Source of the DNA: Nitrososphaerota archaeon
GTDB taxonomy: Archaea; Thermoproteota; EX4484-205; JAAOZP01
Assembly (NCBI GenBank): GCA_011605725.1
Contig: JAAOZP010000009.1
Location: 75,228 to 139,227 of the forward strand
Length of the DNA stretch: 64,000 nt
Direction of reading: 5' to 3'
Below, in pieces: positions 29,526 to 38,375 of the stretch. The stretch's first letter is position 1. Each line of letters begins with the position of its first letter. Under the pieces are notes generated by a model. The model saw only the letters and a list, made by a program, of their open reading frames with translations. It did no database searches and had not been told where the DNA came from. Position numbers and translations under genes: made by a program.

Positions 29526-30360
29526 GGTTCACGGTGCAGTAAGCATTGTCAACGCGATGGCGAATGGTCTTGGCGCAGCCCTAGGGGTTGGGCTTAGGGT
29601 TGAAGCAAGCTGCCGGCTGGTTGAGAAACCCGTGTTCAGAATACGCTCGGGAGGGAGGCTTCTCAAATCGGGCAGCCTGCCTGAGAAGGTTTGCAGACTA
29701 ATACTCAGGGACTACGGTTTGCAGAAGGGCTGTGAGGTAAACGTTTACTCTGAAATACCTGCAAGGAAAGGGTTGAAGTCGAGCAGCGCCGTTTCCTCAG
29801 CAGTTGCCCTCGCATGCCTTAAAGAGGTTACTGGAGAAGCTGAACTCATGGAAGCAGTCAAGTACTCTGTTGAGGCAAGTATTCAGACAGGAGTGTCGGC
29901 GACGGGGGCTTTCGACGATGCTTCAGCATGCCTCCTAGGCGGGATGGTGGTGACGAATAATTTCGAGAGGAAGCTTATTGCGAGGAGAATTGTCGACAAT
30001 AGTCTTAGGGTCATCATACTGATACCTCCAGGCGGAATGCTCAGCGGGAGGGTTGACACTAGTCTGTTCAAGCCTGTTGAACCCTTAATGAGGCTTGCCC
30101 ACAGGCTGGCTTTAAACGGTGAGGAGTGGCTGGCGATGACTTTAAACGGGCTTGCTGTTTCAACAGCCCTCAGCCTAGATGCGAAGCCAGCCTTAGAAGC
30201 GTTGAAGAACGGTGCTATTGCCGCGGGTGTTTCCGGAAAAGGGCCTGCTGTGGCTGCCGTAGTAAGGCCTCAGGATGTTGAAGAAGTTGGTAAAGCCCTC
30301 TCAAGGTTCGGCAGGATTGTTGAAACAGGTGTGTGCAACGAGAATGCAAGCGTCGAGTAA
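29512..30360 (+). CDS. aroK: Shikimate kinase, archaeal GHMP type
   Basis: GAVSIVNAMANGLGAALGVGLRV...IPARKGLKSSSAVSSAVALACL. Confidence 0.93.
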   Translation: MSRARVHGAVSIVNAMANGLGAALGVGLRVEASCRLVEKPVFRIRSGGRLLKSGSLPEKVCRLILRDYGLQKGCEVNVYSEIPARKGLKSSSAVSSAVALACLKEVTGEAELMEAVKYSVEASIQTGVSATGAFDDASACLLGGMVVTNNFERKLIARRIVDNSLRVIILIPPGGMLSGRVDTSLFKPVEPLMRLAHRLALNGEEWLAMTLNGLAVSTALSLDAKPALEALKNGAIAAGVSGKGPAVAAVVRPQDVEEVGKALSRFGRIVETGVCNENASVE

Positions 30361-31627
30361 CGTGTTAAAAGTTAAGGGTGGGCTGACTGGAAGCATCAGC
30401 TATATGGCTCCACCGTCGAAATCCTATTCTCACAGGAGCCTCCTGATATCAGCCGTCTCCAAAGGAGTTTCAAGAATAACCGGGGTCTCAAAATGTGACG
30501 ATGTGGAAGCAACTCTGAGAGCACTAAGCCTAATGGGCATACCTGTCTCAACACGCGGCGGGGAAATGCTTGTTGAAGGCGGGGAGCTCCAGAGTCCGGC
30601 GGGGGAAGTCTACTGCGGCGGCTCAGCCTCAACACTCAGAATGCTCGCGCCGGTTTTAGCAGCTAAATCCTCTTACGCTGTTTACACTGGTGACGAGAGC
30701 CTTAGGAGAAGGCCTGTCAGAATGCTTGAGGAAGCATTCACCATGCTAGGTGTTGAAGCGAGCTCGGTGAACGGGAAGCCTCCTTTAAAAGTTAGGAGCA
30801 GCGGCTTCAAGAGTAACACTGTTCTCTTAGATGCTTCAGAATCCAGCCAGCATGTTTCAGGCTTCCTGATCGCCGGAGCCAGGCTTGAAAACGGGTTCCG
30901 CATTGTTTTGAAAAACAAGGTGCTCGTCTCAAAGCCTTACGTGGACCTTACTCTGAGAATGCTTCGTATGCACGGGGTTGAAACACGCGTATGCGAAGAT
31001 TCTATAACGGTTGAACCCGGATCGCTTAAGCCTTTTAACCATACTGTTCCAGGCGACTATTCTCTTTCAGCAATACCATTAGTCATGGCGGCGGTTTCAG
31101 GCATTACTGTTAAGATTCATGGGCTGGTGGATGAGCCTCAGCCAGATAGAGAGGTTGTTGAAATACTCAGGCGCATGGGGCTTAAAATATGCTGGTCGGG
31201 CAATACGCTTATAGCTGAGAACACTGGCCTCCTAAAAGCATGCGTAATAGACTGCTCGGGAAACCCGGATCTTGTTCCGGCTCTAGCGCTTGCCGCGACA
31301 GCGGCGGAGGGTGAGACGGTTCTGAGTAACGTTGGCAGGCTTGAGGCGAAGGAGTCGGCGAGGGCGACACTGATCACTAGGGCTCTTTCAAAAATGGGTG
31401 TGAAAATTTTTTTCAACGGCAACAATATTCTGGTTAAGGGACCCTGCAGGTTGAGGGGTGCAACTGTTGACGCTGGCAGCGACCACAGGATAGAAATGAT
31501 GCTCATAATGGCTGGGGCTGCGGCTGAGGGTGAGACAACCATACTCAACGCGGGCTCAGTCTCAAAGTCTAACCCTGGTTTTTACAGCTGGGTCTTAGAG
31601 ACGGGAGTTGACCTTAAATGGGTTTAA
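30344..31627 (+). CDS. aroA: 3-phosphoshikimate 1-carboxyvinyltransferase (EPSP synthase)
   Basis: MAPPSKSYSHRSLLISAVSKG...GDYSLSAIPLVMAA...DHRIEMMLIMAGAAAEG. Confidence 0.95.
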   Translation: MQASSNVLKVKGGLTGSISYMAPPSKSYSHRSLLISAVSKGVSRITGVSKCDDVEATLRALSLMGIPVSTRGGEMLVEGGELQSPAGEVYCGGSASTLRMLAPVLAAKSSYAVYTGDESLRRRPVRMLEEAFTMLGVEASSVNGKPPLKVRSSGFKSNTVLLDASESSQHVSGFLIAGARLENGFRIVLKNKVLVSKPYVDLTLRMLRMHGVETRVCEDSITVEPGSLKPFNHTVPGDYSLSAIPLVMAAVSGITVKIHGLVDEPQPDREVVEILRRMGLKICWSGNTLIAENTGLLKACVIDCSGNPDLVPALALAATAAEGETVLSNVGRLEAKESARATLITRALSKMGVKIFFNGNNILVKGPCRLRGATVDAGSDHRIEMMLIMAGAAAEGETTILNAGSVSKSNPGFYSWVLETGVDLKWV

Positions 31628-32712
31628 ACACTCTAGGCCGGCTGGTCGTGTTCAGCTTCTTCGGGGAAAGCCATGGGCAGCTCGTAGGCTCGCTTATACA
31701 GGGTTTTCCAGCTGGCTTAAGGGTTGACGAGGACAGGATTAGACTCAACCTTTCCCGCAGAAGAGCCGGATACGGCTCAACAACGAGGATTGAGGAGGAT
31801 TCTTTTGAAATCCTCAGCGGAGTTTTCAAAGGCTTCACTACCGGGGCTCCACTGCTCATAGTTGTTTGGAACACTGAGGCTGACCAGGGTTTCTACGAGA
31901 GGGTCAAGACCACTCCCAGGCCGAGTCACGTCGACTATCCTTACAGGGTGAGGTATGGAGGCTTCAACGACTATAGGGGAGGAGGCTTCTCCTCCGGAAG
32001 GTTTACTGCAGGCTGGGTTGCAGCAGGCTCGCTCGCAGCCCAGCTTCTAGAGAGAAAAGGAGTTAAAATATATGCGCACGTAACCAGGATAGGTGGGGCC
32101 AGCTATAGGGGTGAGCCGAGCGAGGAGGATTTGAAAAAGGTTTACGAGTCCCCAGTAAGGTGCGTAGACCCTGATGCTTCAAGGATGATGATGAGGGAGA
32201 TAGACGAGGCTTTACGTGAAAGAGATAGTGTAGGAGGAGTTGTGGAATGCAGGATATACGGTGTGCCACCGGGAATTGGAGACCCGCTTTTTGAAGGGCT
32301 CGACGTGGAGCTTGCGAGAGCAGTGATGTCCATCCCTGGTGTTAAGGGAGTGGAGTTCGGCAGGGGTTTTGAAGCCTCCTGCATGAGGGGAAGCGTGTTC
32401 AACGATGAGCTTACCGTCAGGGATGGGAGGATTGAGGTTGCGGGTGTCAGCGACGGCGGTGTTGTCGGCGGTGTTTCAACGGGAAGCATGATAGTTTTCA
32501 GAGCAGCTTTTAAGCCTACCCCATCCATAACGAGGGTTCAGCGCACGGTTAACCTTGAGGAGATGAGGAGTGTCAACCTGGATCTCTCGGGAGGAAGGTT
32601 CGACGTCTGCATCGCTCCCAGGGCTGTTCCAGTGGTTGAAGCAGTCTCCGCAATGGTTCTCATAGACCATTACGCTAGAGCCGGCCTAATCGGAAGGGTG
32701 GTTAAGGATTGA
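31618..32712 (+). CDS. aroC: Chorismate synthase
   Basis: FSFFGESHGQLVGSLIQGFPAGLRVDEDRI...RRAGYGSTTRIEED...GGVVGGVSTGSMIVF. Confidence 0.96.
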   Translation: MGLNTLGRLVVFSFFGESHGQLVGSLIQGFPAGLRVDEDRIRLNLSRRRAGYGSTTRIEEDSFEILSGVFKGFTTGAPLLIVVWNTEADQGFYERVKTTPRPSHVDYPYRVRYGGFNDYRGGGFSSGRFTAGWVAAGSLAAQLLERKGVKIYAHVTRIGGASYRGEPSEEDLKKVYESPVRCVDPDASRMMMREIDEALRERDSVGGVVECRIYGVPPGIGDPLFEGLDVELARAVMSIPGVKGVEFGRGFEASCMRGSVFNDELTVRDGRIEVAGVSDGGVVGGVSTGSMIVFRAAFKPTPSITRVQRTVNLEEMRSVNLDLSGGRFDVCIAPRAVPVVEAVSAMVLIDHYARAGLIGRVVKD

Positions 32713-33785
32713 GCATTGAGGAGCTGAGAAGAATGATGGATAAGGTTGACGAGAAAATTGTCGACGCTATTGCTGAAAGAATAAGGGTTGCGAGAATGAT
32801 AGGTGTAGAGAAGAAGAGACGGGGGCTTCGCGTGGTTGACGAGAAGAGGGAGAAAGAGGTTTACAAGCATGTTCTCGAAAAAGCCTCTGCGAAACGTTTA
32901 GACCCAAAGCTGGTTGAAAAGGTTTTCAGCATTCTCATAGACTACAGCAGGAGGATCCAGGGATTTTTTAAAGTCGCCTACCTGGGGCCGGGAGGCTCGT
33001 TCACGATGGAGGCTGCTGAGAAATATTTCTCAGGGAAGCCTTACGCTCTCCAGCCCTACCCTACGATTAGAAGCGTGTTTAAAAGCGTTGAGGAGGATGA
33101 GGCAGACTACGGGGTTGTGCCTGTTGAAAACAGCCTGGAGGGCCCTGTTTCCGAGACTCTTGACTGCCTAGCCTCCTCCAGCCTCAGCATCGTTGGCGAG
33201 GAGGTTTTGAAAATAGCGTTCCACCTTTCATCAAAGGAGAGGAGGCTTGAAGACGTTAAGATTGTTTTCTCCAATCCTCACGCGCTCGCACAGGTCAGGA
33301 TGTTTCTAGACAGGGTTATGCCCGACGCAAGGATAAGGGAGGTTTCAAGCACTTCTAAAGCTGCCTTGATGGCTGCTAAAACCAGGGGTGGGGCTGCAGT
33401 GTGTTCCGAGGCTGCTGCAAGAGAATACGGCTTAAGAATCTTAGCTAGAAATATTCAAGACGAGCGGGAGAACTATACTCGCTTCCTAGTCCTCTCCAGA
33501 GAAGCCTCTGAAAGGTTTAAGGGTGCTGCGAGAACAATGCTGATAATGATTCTTGAGCATAAGCCCGGTTCACTCTACAGGGCTCTCGGAGTGTTCGCGA
33601 AGCATGGTTTAAACCTGACTAGAATAGAGTCTAGGCCTGTCAGGGGAAAACCATGGGAATACATGTTTCTAGTAGAGTTTGAAGGCGCTTCTTGGGACCC
33701 TGGTGTGCGCAGGGCGCTGGAGAAGCTTAAGCGTAAGGCTGTGGAGACCAGGCTACTCGGCTCCTACAGGCCTGCTGGACACTAG
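32709..33785 (+). CDS. pheA: Chorismate mutase-prephenate dehydratase fusion with ACT domain
   Basis: IEELRRMMDKVDEKIVDAIAERIRVA; VAYLGPGGSFTMEAAEKYF; GVVPVENSLEGPVSETLD; ESRPVRGKPWEYMFLVEFEG. Confidence 0.94.
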   Translation: MSIEELRRMMDKVDEKIVDAIAERIRVARMIGVEKKRRGLRVVDEKREKEVYKHVLEKASAKRLDPKLVEKVFSILIDYSRRIQGFFKVAYLGPGGSFTMEAAEKYFSGKPYALQPYPTIRSVFKSVEEDEADYGVVPVENSLEGPVSETLDCLASSSLSIVGEEVLKIAFHLSSKERRLEDVKIVFSNPHALAQVRMFLDRVMPDARIREVSSTSKAALMAAKTRGGAAVCSEAAAREYGLRILARNIQDERENYTRFLVLSREASERFKGAARTMLIMILEHKPGSLYRALGVFAKHGLNLTRIESRPVRGKPWEYMFLVEFEGASWDPGVRRALEKLKRKAVETRLLGSYRPAGH

Positions 33786-33865
33786 GCTTCACAGGGTTTA
33801 GAAGACTGTCAACACGTCTTTTCCAAACCGTCTGAAGACTTTAGACACGATGTTTTTATATTCCT

Positions 33866-34648
33866 ATGGCTGGTTTAAAGCTCGTGGCGGAGGACGGCCT
33901 TGAGAAGGTTATACTGGCCCTCTCATACGGTAAGAGGAGAGCCCTGCTGATGAAGCTAGGGGAATCCGGTCCGATGAGCATTAAGGATCTTAAAAGGGAG
34001 CTGGGCCTGAGCACGGGCAGCCTCTACCATAATCTTCTCGCCCTCGGAGAGCTCGTTGAGCAGACCAGCGATAAGAAGTATGTTTTAAGCGAGCAGGGCA
34101 TGAGAGTCTACTCGGCTTTGAAATCAGGATTATTACCGCCTCCAACATCCGGGGAGCTTCCAAGGGTTTTTGAAACACTCGTGCCAGTATGGTTCTTCAC
34201 AGGAATGCCGAGCAGAATGATGACGCCGATGGCTACGTTAATAGTGCTCAGCCTCTCAGCGTCAAGCCTCTACACTAAGATGGGCATCGCCCTCCTGATC
34301 CCGGTTGCCAACGTAAGCTTCTCGTCAACACTGGGCAGCGTCGCCCTAAGCCTATTATTAGCCTACCTTATCCCGAGAACGGTTTTCCAGAAGAGGACTG
34401 TTGAAACAGGCTTCCTGACAGCCCTACCGTTCTGCTTTCTTCCTCAACTTTTTTTCAGCCTGATCCTGGTGGTTTCAAACCCGCCCAGCATAGTAACAGG
34501 GCTTATTCAAATAGTCTCCGGAGGCTTAAGCGCCCTCCTGCTTTCAGCAGCAATAGTATGCTGGTTTAAGGCAAGCCCCCAGGCAGCGATGCTCTCCTCA
34601 TTCCTAATGCTGTATTTAGGAGCAGCTATTCAACAATTCATGGCTTAG
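33866..34648 (+). CDS. ArsR-like winged-helix protein with C-terminal membrane helices
   Basis: N-terminal KRRALLMKLGESGPMSIKDLKRELGLSTGSLYHNLLALGELVEQ; hydrophobic C-terminal half. Confidence 0.75.
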   Translation: MAGLKLVAEDGLEKVILALSYGKRRALLMKLGESGPMSIKDLKRELGLSTGSLYHNLLALGELVEQTSDKKYVLSEQGMRVYSALKSGLLPPPTSGELPRVFETLVPVWFFTGMPSRMMTPMATLIVLSLSASSLYTKMGIALLIPVANVSFSSTLGSVALSLLLAYLIPRTVFQKRTVETGFLTALPFCFLPQLFFSLILVVSNPPSIVTGLIQIVSGGLSALLLSAAIVCWFKASPQAAMLSSFLMLYLGAAIQQFMA

Positions 34649-34765
34649 CCTACATTTGTAAAGGAATATCTAAAAACCTTTGGAGCATGTTAATCCGCGC
34701 CAGTTAAGCGTGTCGCCATACTTCTTAACGCTGCTCGACAAAAGCATGTGAAGCAGCTTACACGC

Positions 34766-35584
34766 CTACTCCTTAAGCTTCTTAACATACTCGTGAAGAG
34801 GCTCCAGAATAACTATTCCCTCCAGAGGCTTAATCTCATACACGTAAGGCGTTAAATCAACCCTAGTCCACCTTAGCTTCCTAACCATGAGAGTCCTCAA
34901 ATTCCTGTTTTCAACACTGGTTATCGACAGCTTAATGATTCCTGAGGAGAGGAACTCTTCCACTCCAAACCTGCTTAGAAGCCCACTGCCAGTAGGAACC
35001 TCGCTGGTTATGATAGTGGTGCATCCGAGAAACTTTTCCACGGCAGTGACGAAACCCCTTATGAAGTCCCTCGTCCAGGAAACGTCGACAACCTCTCCGA
35101 CGAGCGGTGCAACAGGATCTATGACGAGCCTCTTAGCCCCTATTTCTGAAACATGCCTCTTAAGCTCCTTAACGATCTCCCTCACAACCTCAGCCATAAA
35201 CTTCTCCCTCGTAACCTCGGCGAAGAAGGGCCTAGCATCCAGTATTCTAAGCATGTTTCTCCTCATCGGCGTCTCAAGATCCCAGCCGAGCGTCAAAGCT
35301 CCCTCAACAGTGCCCTCAACAGTCTCGTCGAAAGGAACGTAGACACACGGCTCACCTATTTCAATACCCTTCAGAATGAACCTGAGGCTGAAAATAGTTT
35401 TACCCGTGCCGGTTTCACCGGCAACCAGGTACGTCTTACCCCTCAACAGGCCCCCGTCAATAATCTTGTCTAAACCAGTTATGCCGGTCGGGGTTCTCAA
35501 AGAGTATTCTTGAGCATGCTCCTCTTCAGCCTCCTCGACCGGCGGCGGAGGCAGATTCTCATCCTCCTTCCTTCTTATGAGCAT
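34766..35584 (-). CDS. KaiC/RadA-like single-domain ATPase
   Basis: TGITGLDKIIDGGLLRGKTYLVAGETGTGKTIFSLRFILKG. Confidence 0.88.
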   Translation of the reverse strand: MLIRRKEDENLPPPPVEEAEEEHAQEYSLRTPTGITGLDKIIDGGLLRGKTYLVAGETGTGKTIFSLRFILKGIEIGEPCVYVPFDETVEGTVEGALTLGWDLETPMRRNMLRILDARPFFAEVTREKFMAEVVREIVKELKRHVSEIGAKRLVIDPVAPLVGEVVDVSWTRDFIRGFVTAVEKFLGCTTIITSEVPTGSGLLSRFGVEEFLSSGIIKLSITSVENRNLRTLMVRKLRWTRVDLTPYVYEIKPLEGIVILEPLHEYVKKLKE

Positions 35585-36005
35585 GCTTCAGCCTAATAGG
35601 AGAACGTTTAAATGTCTTTTTCAACCTCCGTTACCCGGTGTAAACATGCTATTTCTCCAAAGACTCGGTGAAGCGAAACTTTCTCTGGACTTTAAAGGCC
35701 TTTCTTGAGTTGCTGAAAGCGATACTCAAAAATATTTCTGGAAACATTCGCGGGCTGCTGAGAAACGTTTTCCTAGAACGCGTGGAGCTCCGTTTAGAAA
35801 CCTGTTAAGCAGGAAGCTGAAAGCATAGCTAGAGAAACATGGCTTATCTAACGGATACTGGGTTAACAAAAATCTACGGCTCGCTTGAGTGTGCGTTAAG
35901 CAGGTTGATAGGGATCACGCGCCCTTAGCGACCCTCAGCACCATCCTTATCTTTTCAATCATAAAACATCTACGCTTAAATAGCTAAGCGAGCATTATCG
36001 GGCAG

Positions 36006-36848
36006 ATGAATAATCTGAGGGAGGAGTTCATAGAGCTTCTGGAGAAAGATAAGGAGTTCCGTTACGCAGTTGCAGGCTACTTAGGATTATCTGAGATTTT
36101 GAAGAGGCTGGACAGGCTGGAGGAGGGTCAGAAAGGGCTTTGGGAGAGCCAGAACAGGCTTTGGGAGAACCAGAACAGGCTTTGGGAAGAGGTTAAGGCC
36201 CTTAGAGAGGGCCAGGAGAAGCTGTGGGAAAGCCAGAATAAGCTTTGGGAGGAGGTTAAAGCCCTTAGGGATGGCCAGAACAAGCTGTGGGAGGAAGTTA
36301 AGAGTTTGAGAGAAGGCCAGAACAAGCTGTGGGAGGAAGTTAAGAGTTTGAGAGAAGGCCAGAACAAGCTGTGGGAGAACCAGAACAGGCTTTGGGAAGA
36401 GGTTAAGGCTTTAAGGATTAACTATAGGCGGTTGGATAGGACGGTGGAGTCCTTAAGGGACTCGATGGTACACGGGTTCGGCGAGTTAAGCAGGTTCGCC
36501 GGCTTGACTTTCGAGGAGTTCGCCAGAAGATTCCTATCTCAATACTTGAGGAGTATGAACGTTATTCCAAAGGATGCGGAGTTGAAGAAGGCGGTTATCG
36601 ACGGTGAGGAGATAAACATGTTTTTCGAAAACCCTCTCATCGTCGGGGAGGTAACATCCCATGCTGAAAGCCTTGAAGAAGTCGATAAGCTTATGAGGAA
36701 AGCCGAGGCTGCTAGAAGCAAGTATAAGAGGGAGCCGTTGAAATACCTAGTAGTCTTAACGGCTGGAAGAGAAATCGCGAAGGAAATAAGGAAAAAGGCA
36801 GAGGAGAGCATGATTGAACTGATAATTGGGAAAGAGATAGAAGATTAA
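36006..36848 (+). CDS. Heptad-repeat coiled-coil protein with C-terminal PD-(D/E)XK-like (DUF3782-type) domain
   Basis: (LWEEVKALREGQNK)n repeats, then FARRFLSQYLRS...INMFFENPLIVGEVTSHAESLEEVDKL. Confidence 0.72.
   Translation: MNNLREEFIELLEKDKEFRYAVAGYLGLSEILKRLDRLEEGQKGLWESQNRLWENQNRLWEEVKALREGQEKLWESQNKLWEEVKALRDGQNKLWEEVKSLREGQNKLWEEVKSLREGQNKLWENQNRLWEEVKALRINYRRLDRTVESLRDSMVHGFGELSRFAGLTFEEFARRFLSQYLRSMNVIPKDAELKKAVIDGEEINMFFENPLIVGEVTSHAESLEEVDKLMRKAEAARSKYKREPLKYLVVLTAGREIAKEIRKKAEESMIELIIGKEIED
36279..36376 (+). repeat. Exact 42-bp tandem repeat (2 full copies plus 14 bp)
   Basis: AACAAGCTGTGGGAGGAAGTTAAGAGTTTGAGAGAAGGCCAG at 36279-36320 and 36321-36362. Confidence 0.9.
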
Positions 36849-37252
36849 ACATTCACTCCGTATTTATTTTCATCATGGAATGAGAAACACGTCGGCTTTT
36901 TTCTAAGGTTCTTCCAAAGTATGTTTGCGCGAGGCCTCTTCGCGAAGCATGGAGGATGTCTAATTTTGATGCACGGGTTTGTTTCTCATCGTGGAAAACT
37001 TGTTTGAAGCATTTAAGTCTTGGCGCAATATCTTTTTTAAGGCGTGCTGATTGAAATCGCTTCCAATGTGAAAGACTTACGTTTCCACGTTTAAAAGAAA
37101 GACCCGGTTTTTGCGCATGCACAGGTGGTGCAGGCCAAACCCGGAAACTAAGCGGTTCTACTCTTGCAGGCGCTCCATGGTGAATGGAGGTGAAGCGTGC
37201 TAATAAGGACTTGTTGAGAAAAGGTTAAATAGTAATATGGTCTTTTTCCCAC

Positions 37253-37528
37253 ATGCCTGGTCTCAGGATTCAAATAAGGAGAGATTTAGAGGCTAGGTTC
37301 AGAGAAGCTGCGATGCGCAGGTTCGGCTATTCAAAGGGGGCTCTAAGCCGTGCTGCTGAAGAAGCTATTGAAAAATGGCTCTCCAGCATTGAGGAGGTTG
37401 TTTTTGAAGAGGATCCTGTCGAGGCTATAAAAGGACTGCTTTCAGACGTCAAGGTTAGCTCCGTCGAACTTCAGCACTCGGCTGCAAAGTCATGGTTCGA
37501 AGCTGCTTCTGAAAATGTACCTCGTTGA
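37253..37528 (+). CDS. VapB-type antitoxin
   Basis: 91 aa, overlaps PIN gene start; RIQIRRDLEARFREAAMRRFGYSKGALSRAAEEAIEKWL. Confidence 0.7.
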   Translation: MPGLRIQIRRDLEARFREAAMRRFGYSKGALSRAAEEAIEKWLSSIEEVVFEEDPVEAIKGLLSDVKVSSVELQHSAAKSWFEAASENVPR

Positions 37529-37919
37529 CACGAATATTTTTCTAGAAGTCATGCTTTCTCAAGCCAGAAGCAAAGAGTGCGAAGTCTTTCTGAAAAGCGT
37601 TAAGGAGGGTGTTTCAAAGGCGTTCGTAACAGATTTCTCAATATACTCCGTCATGATTATAATGTCAAGCCTTTCCAAGACGGATGAATTGAGAGTTTTC
37701 CTTTCAAGCCTTTCAGCGTATAAGGGACTTGCGATACACCGTAACGGGCTTAAAGACTTGTTGAGAGCAATAGGTATAATGATGGAGAAGCGCTTAGATT
37801 TGGATGACGCCATACAGTACTCGGCAGCTGTGTCGCTCGGGGTGAAAGCCATAGTTTCTTTCGACAAGCATTTCGACGGCCTGGAGGTTCCGAGGGCGGA
37901 ACCCGCTCAGCTGATTTAA
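37515..37919 (+). CDS. PIN-domain toxin (VapC-like)
   Basis: MYLVDTNIFLEVMLSQ...LDLDDAIQYSAAVSLGVKAIVSFDKHFD. Confidence 0.85.
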   Translation: MYLVDTNIFLEVMLSQARSKECEVFLKSVKEGVSKAFVTDFSIYSVMIIMSSLSKTDELRVFLSSLSAYKGLAIHRNGLKDLLRAIGIMMEKRLDLDDAIQYSAAVSLGVKAIVSFDKHFDGLEVPRAEPAQLI

Positions 37920-38375
37920 GGAGAAACCAGTTTTGCCTTCACCCCTTGAAGAAATCAGTATCACGCACCACACCACTATACTGCTTCCCACTGATTCGTC
38001 ACGCGTGTAGCTTTTTCAAGCAGGCTGCTTGTCTACTAACCAGCATGGCGCCAGCTTACGGTTTAGGGAAAGACTGCAAGCCTGGAAAATGGTCCTGAAT
38101 ACTCTCAGATAACGTGTCTGAGCCTATGCTTTTTACAGCTTAATTGGCTATGGTGTGAAAGACCTGTGGGGACCTGGGGGGGTGGGCGAAAACTTTTGGA
38201 TACGGCTAATATCGAATGAGCGGCTCCAGTGGAAGCTGAGGTTGAGTTAATGGGTTAAAACAGCCTGAAAACAGTGTTCTACTCCACTAGAACTTTCTAA
38301 GCAATGTTACGCTGAGCTGGAACAAGTAAACATTTAAAACATGCCTAGAGAGGCGAAACCGAAGGTGAAACGGAT

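Noticed and set aside
35590-36000. ORF-free interval as a possible transposase remnant
   Set aside because: Short broken frames could not be tied to any family; no terminal repeats seen.
36128-36367. Minus-strand 79-aa repeat ORF
   Set aside because: Reverse-complement translation of the coiled-coil repeat.
36279-36376. Short tandem repeats considered as a CRISPR array
   Set aside because: Contiguous in-frame coding repeats with no spacers; no other spaced repeats or cas genes found.
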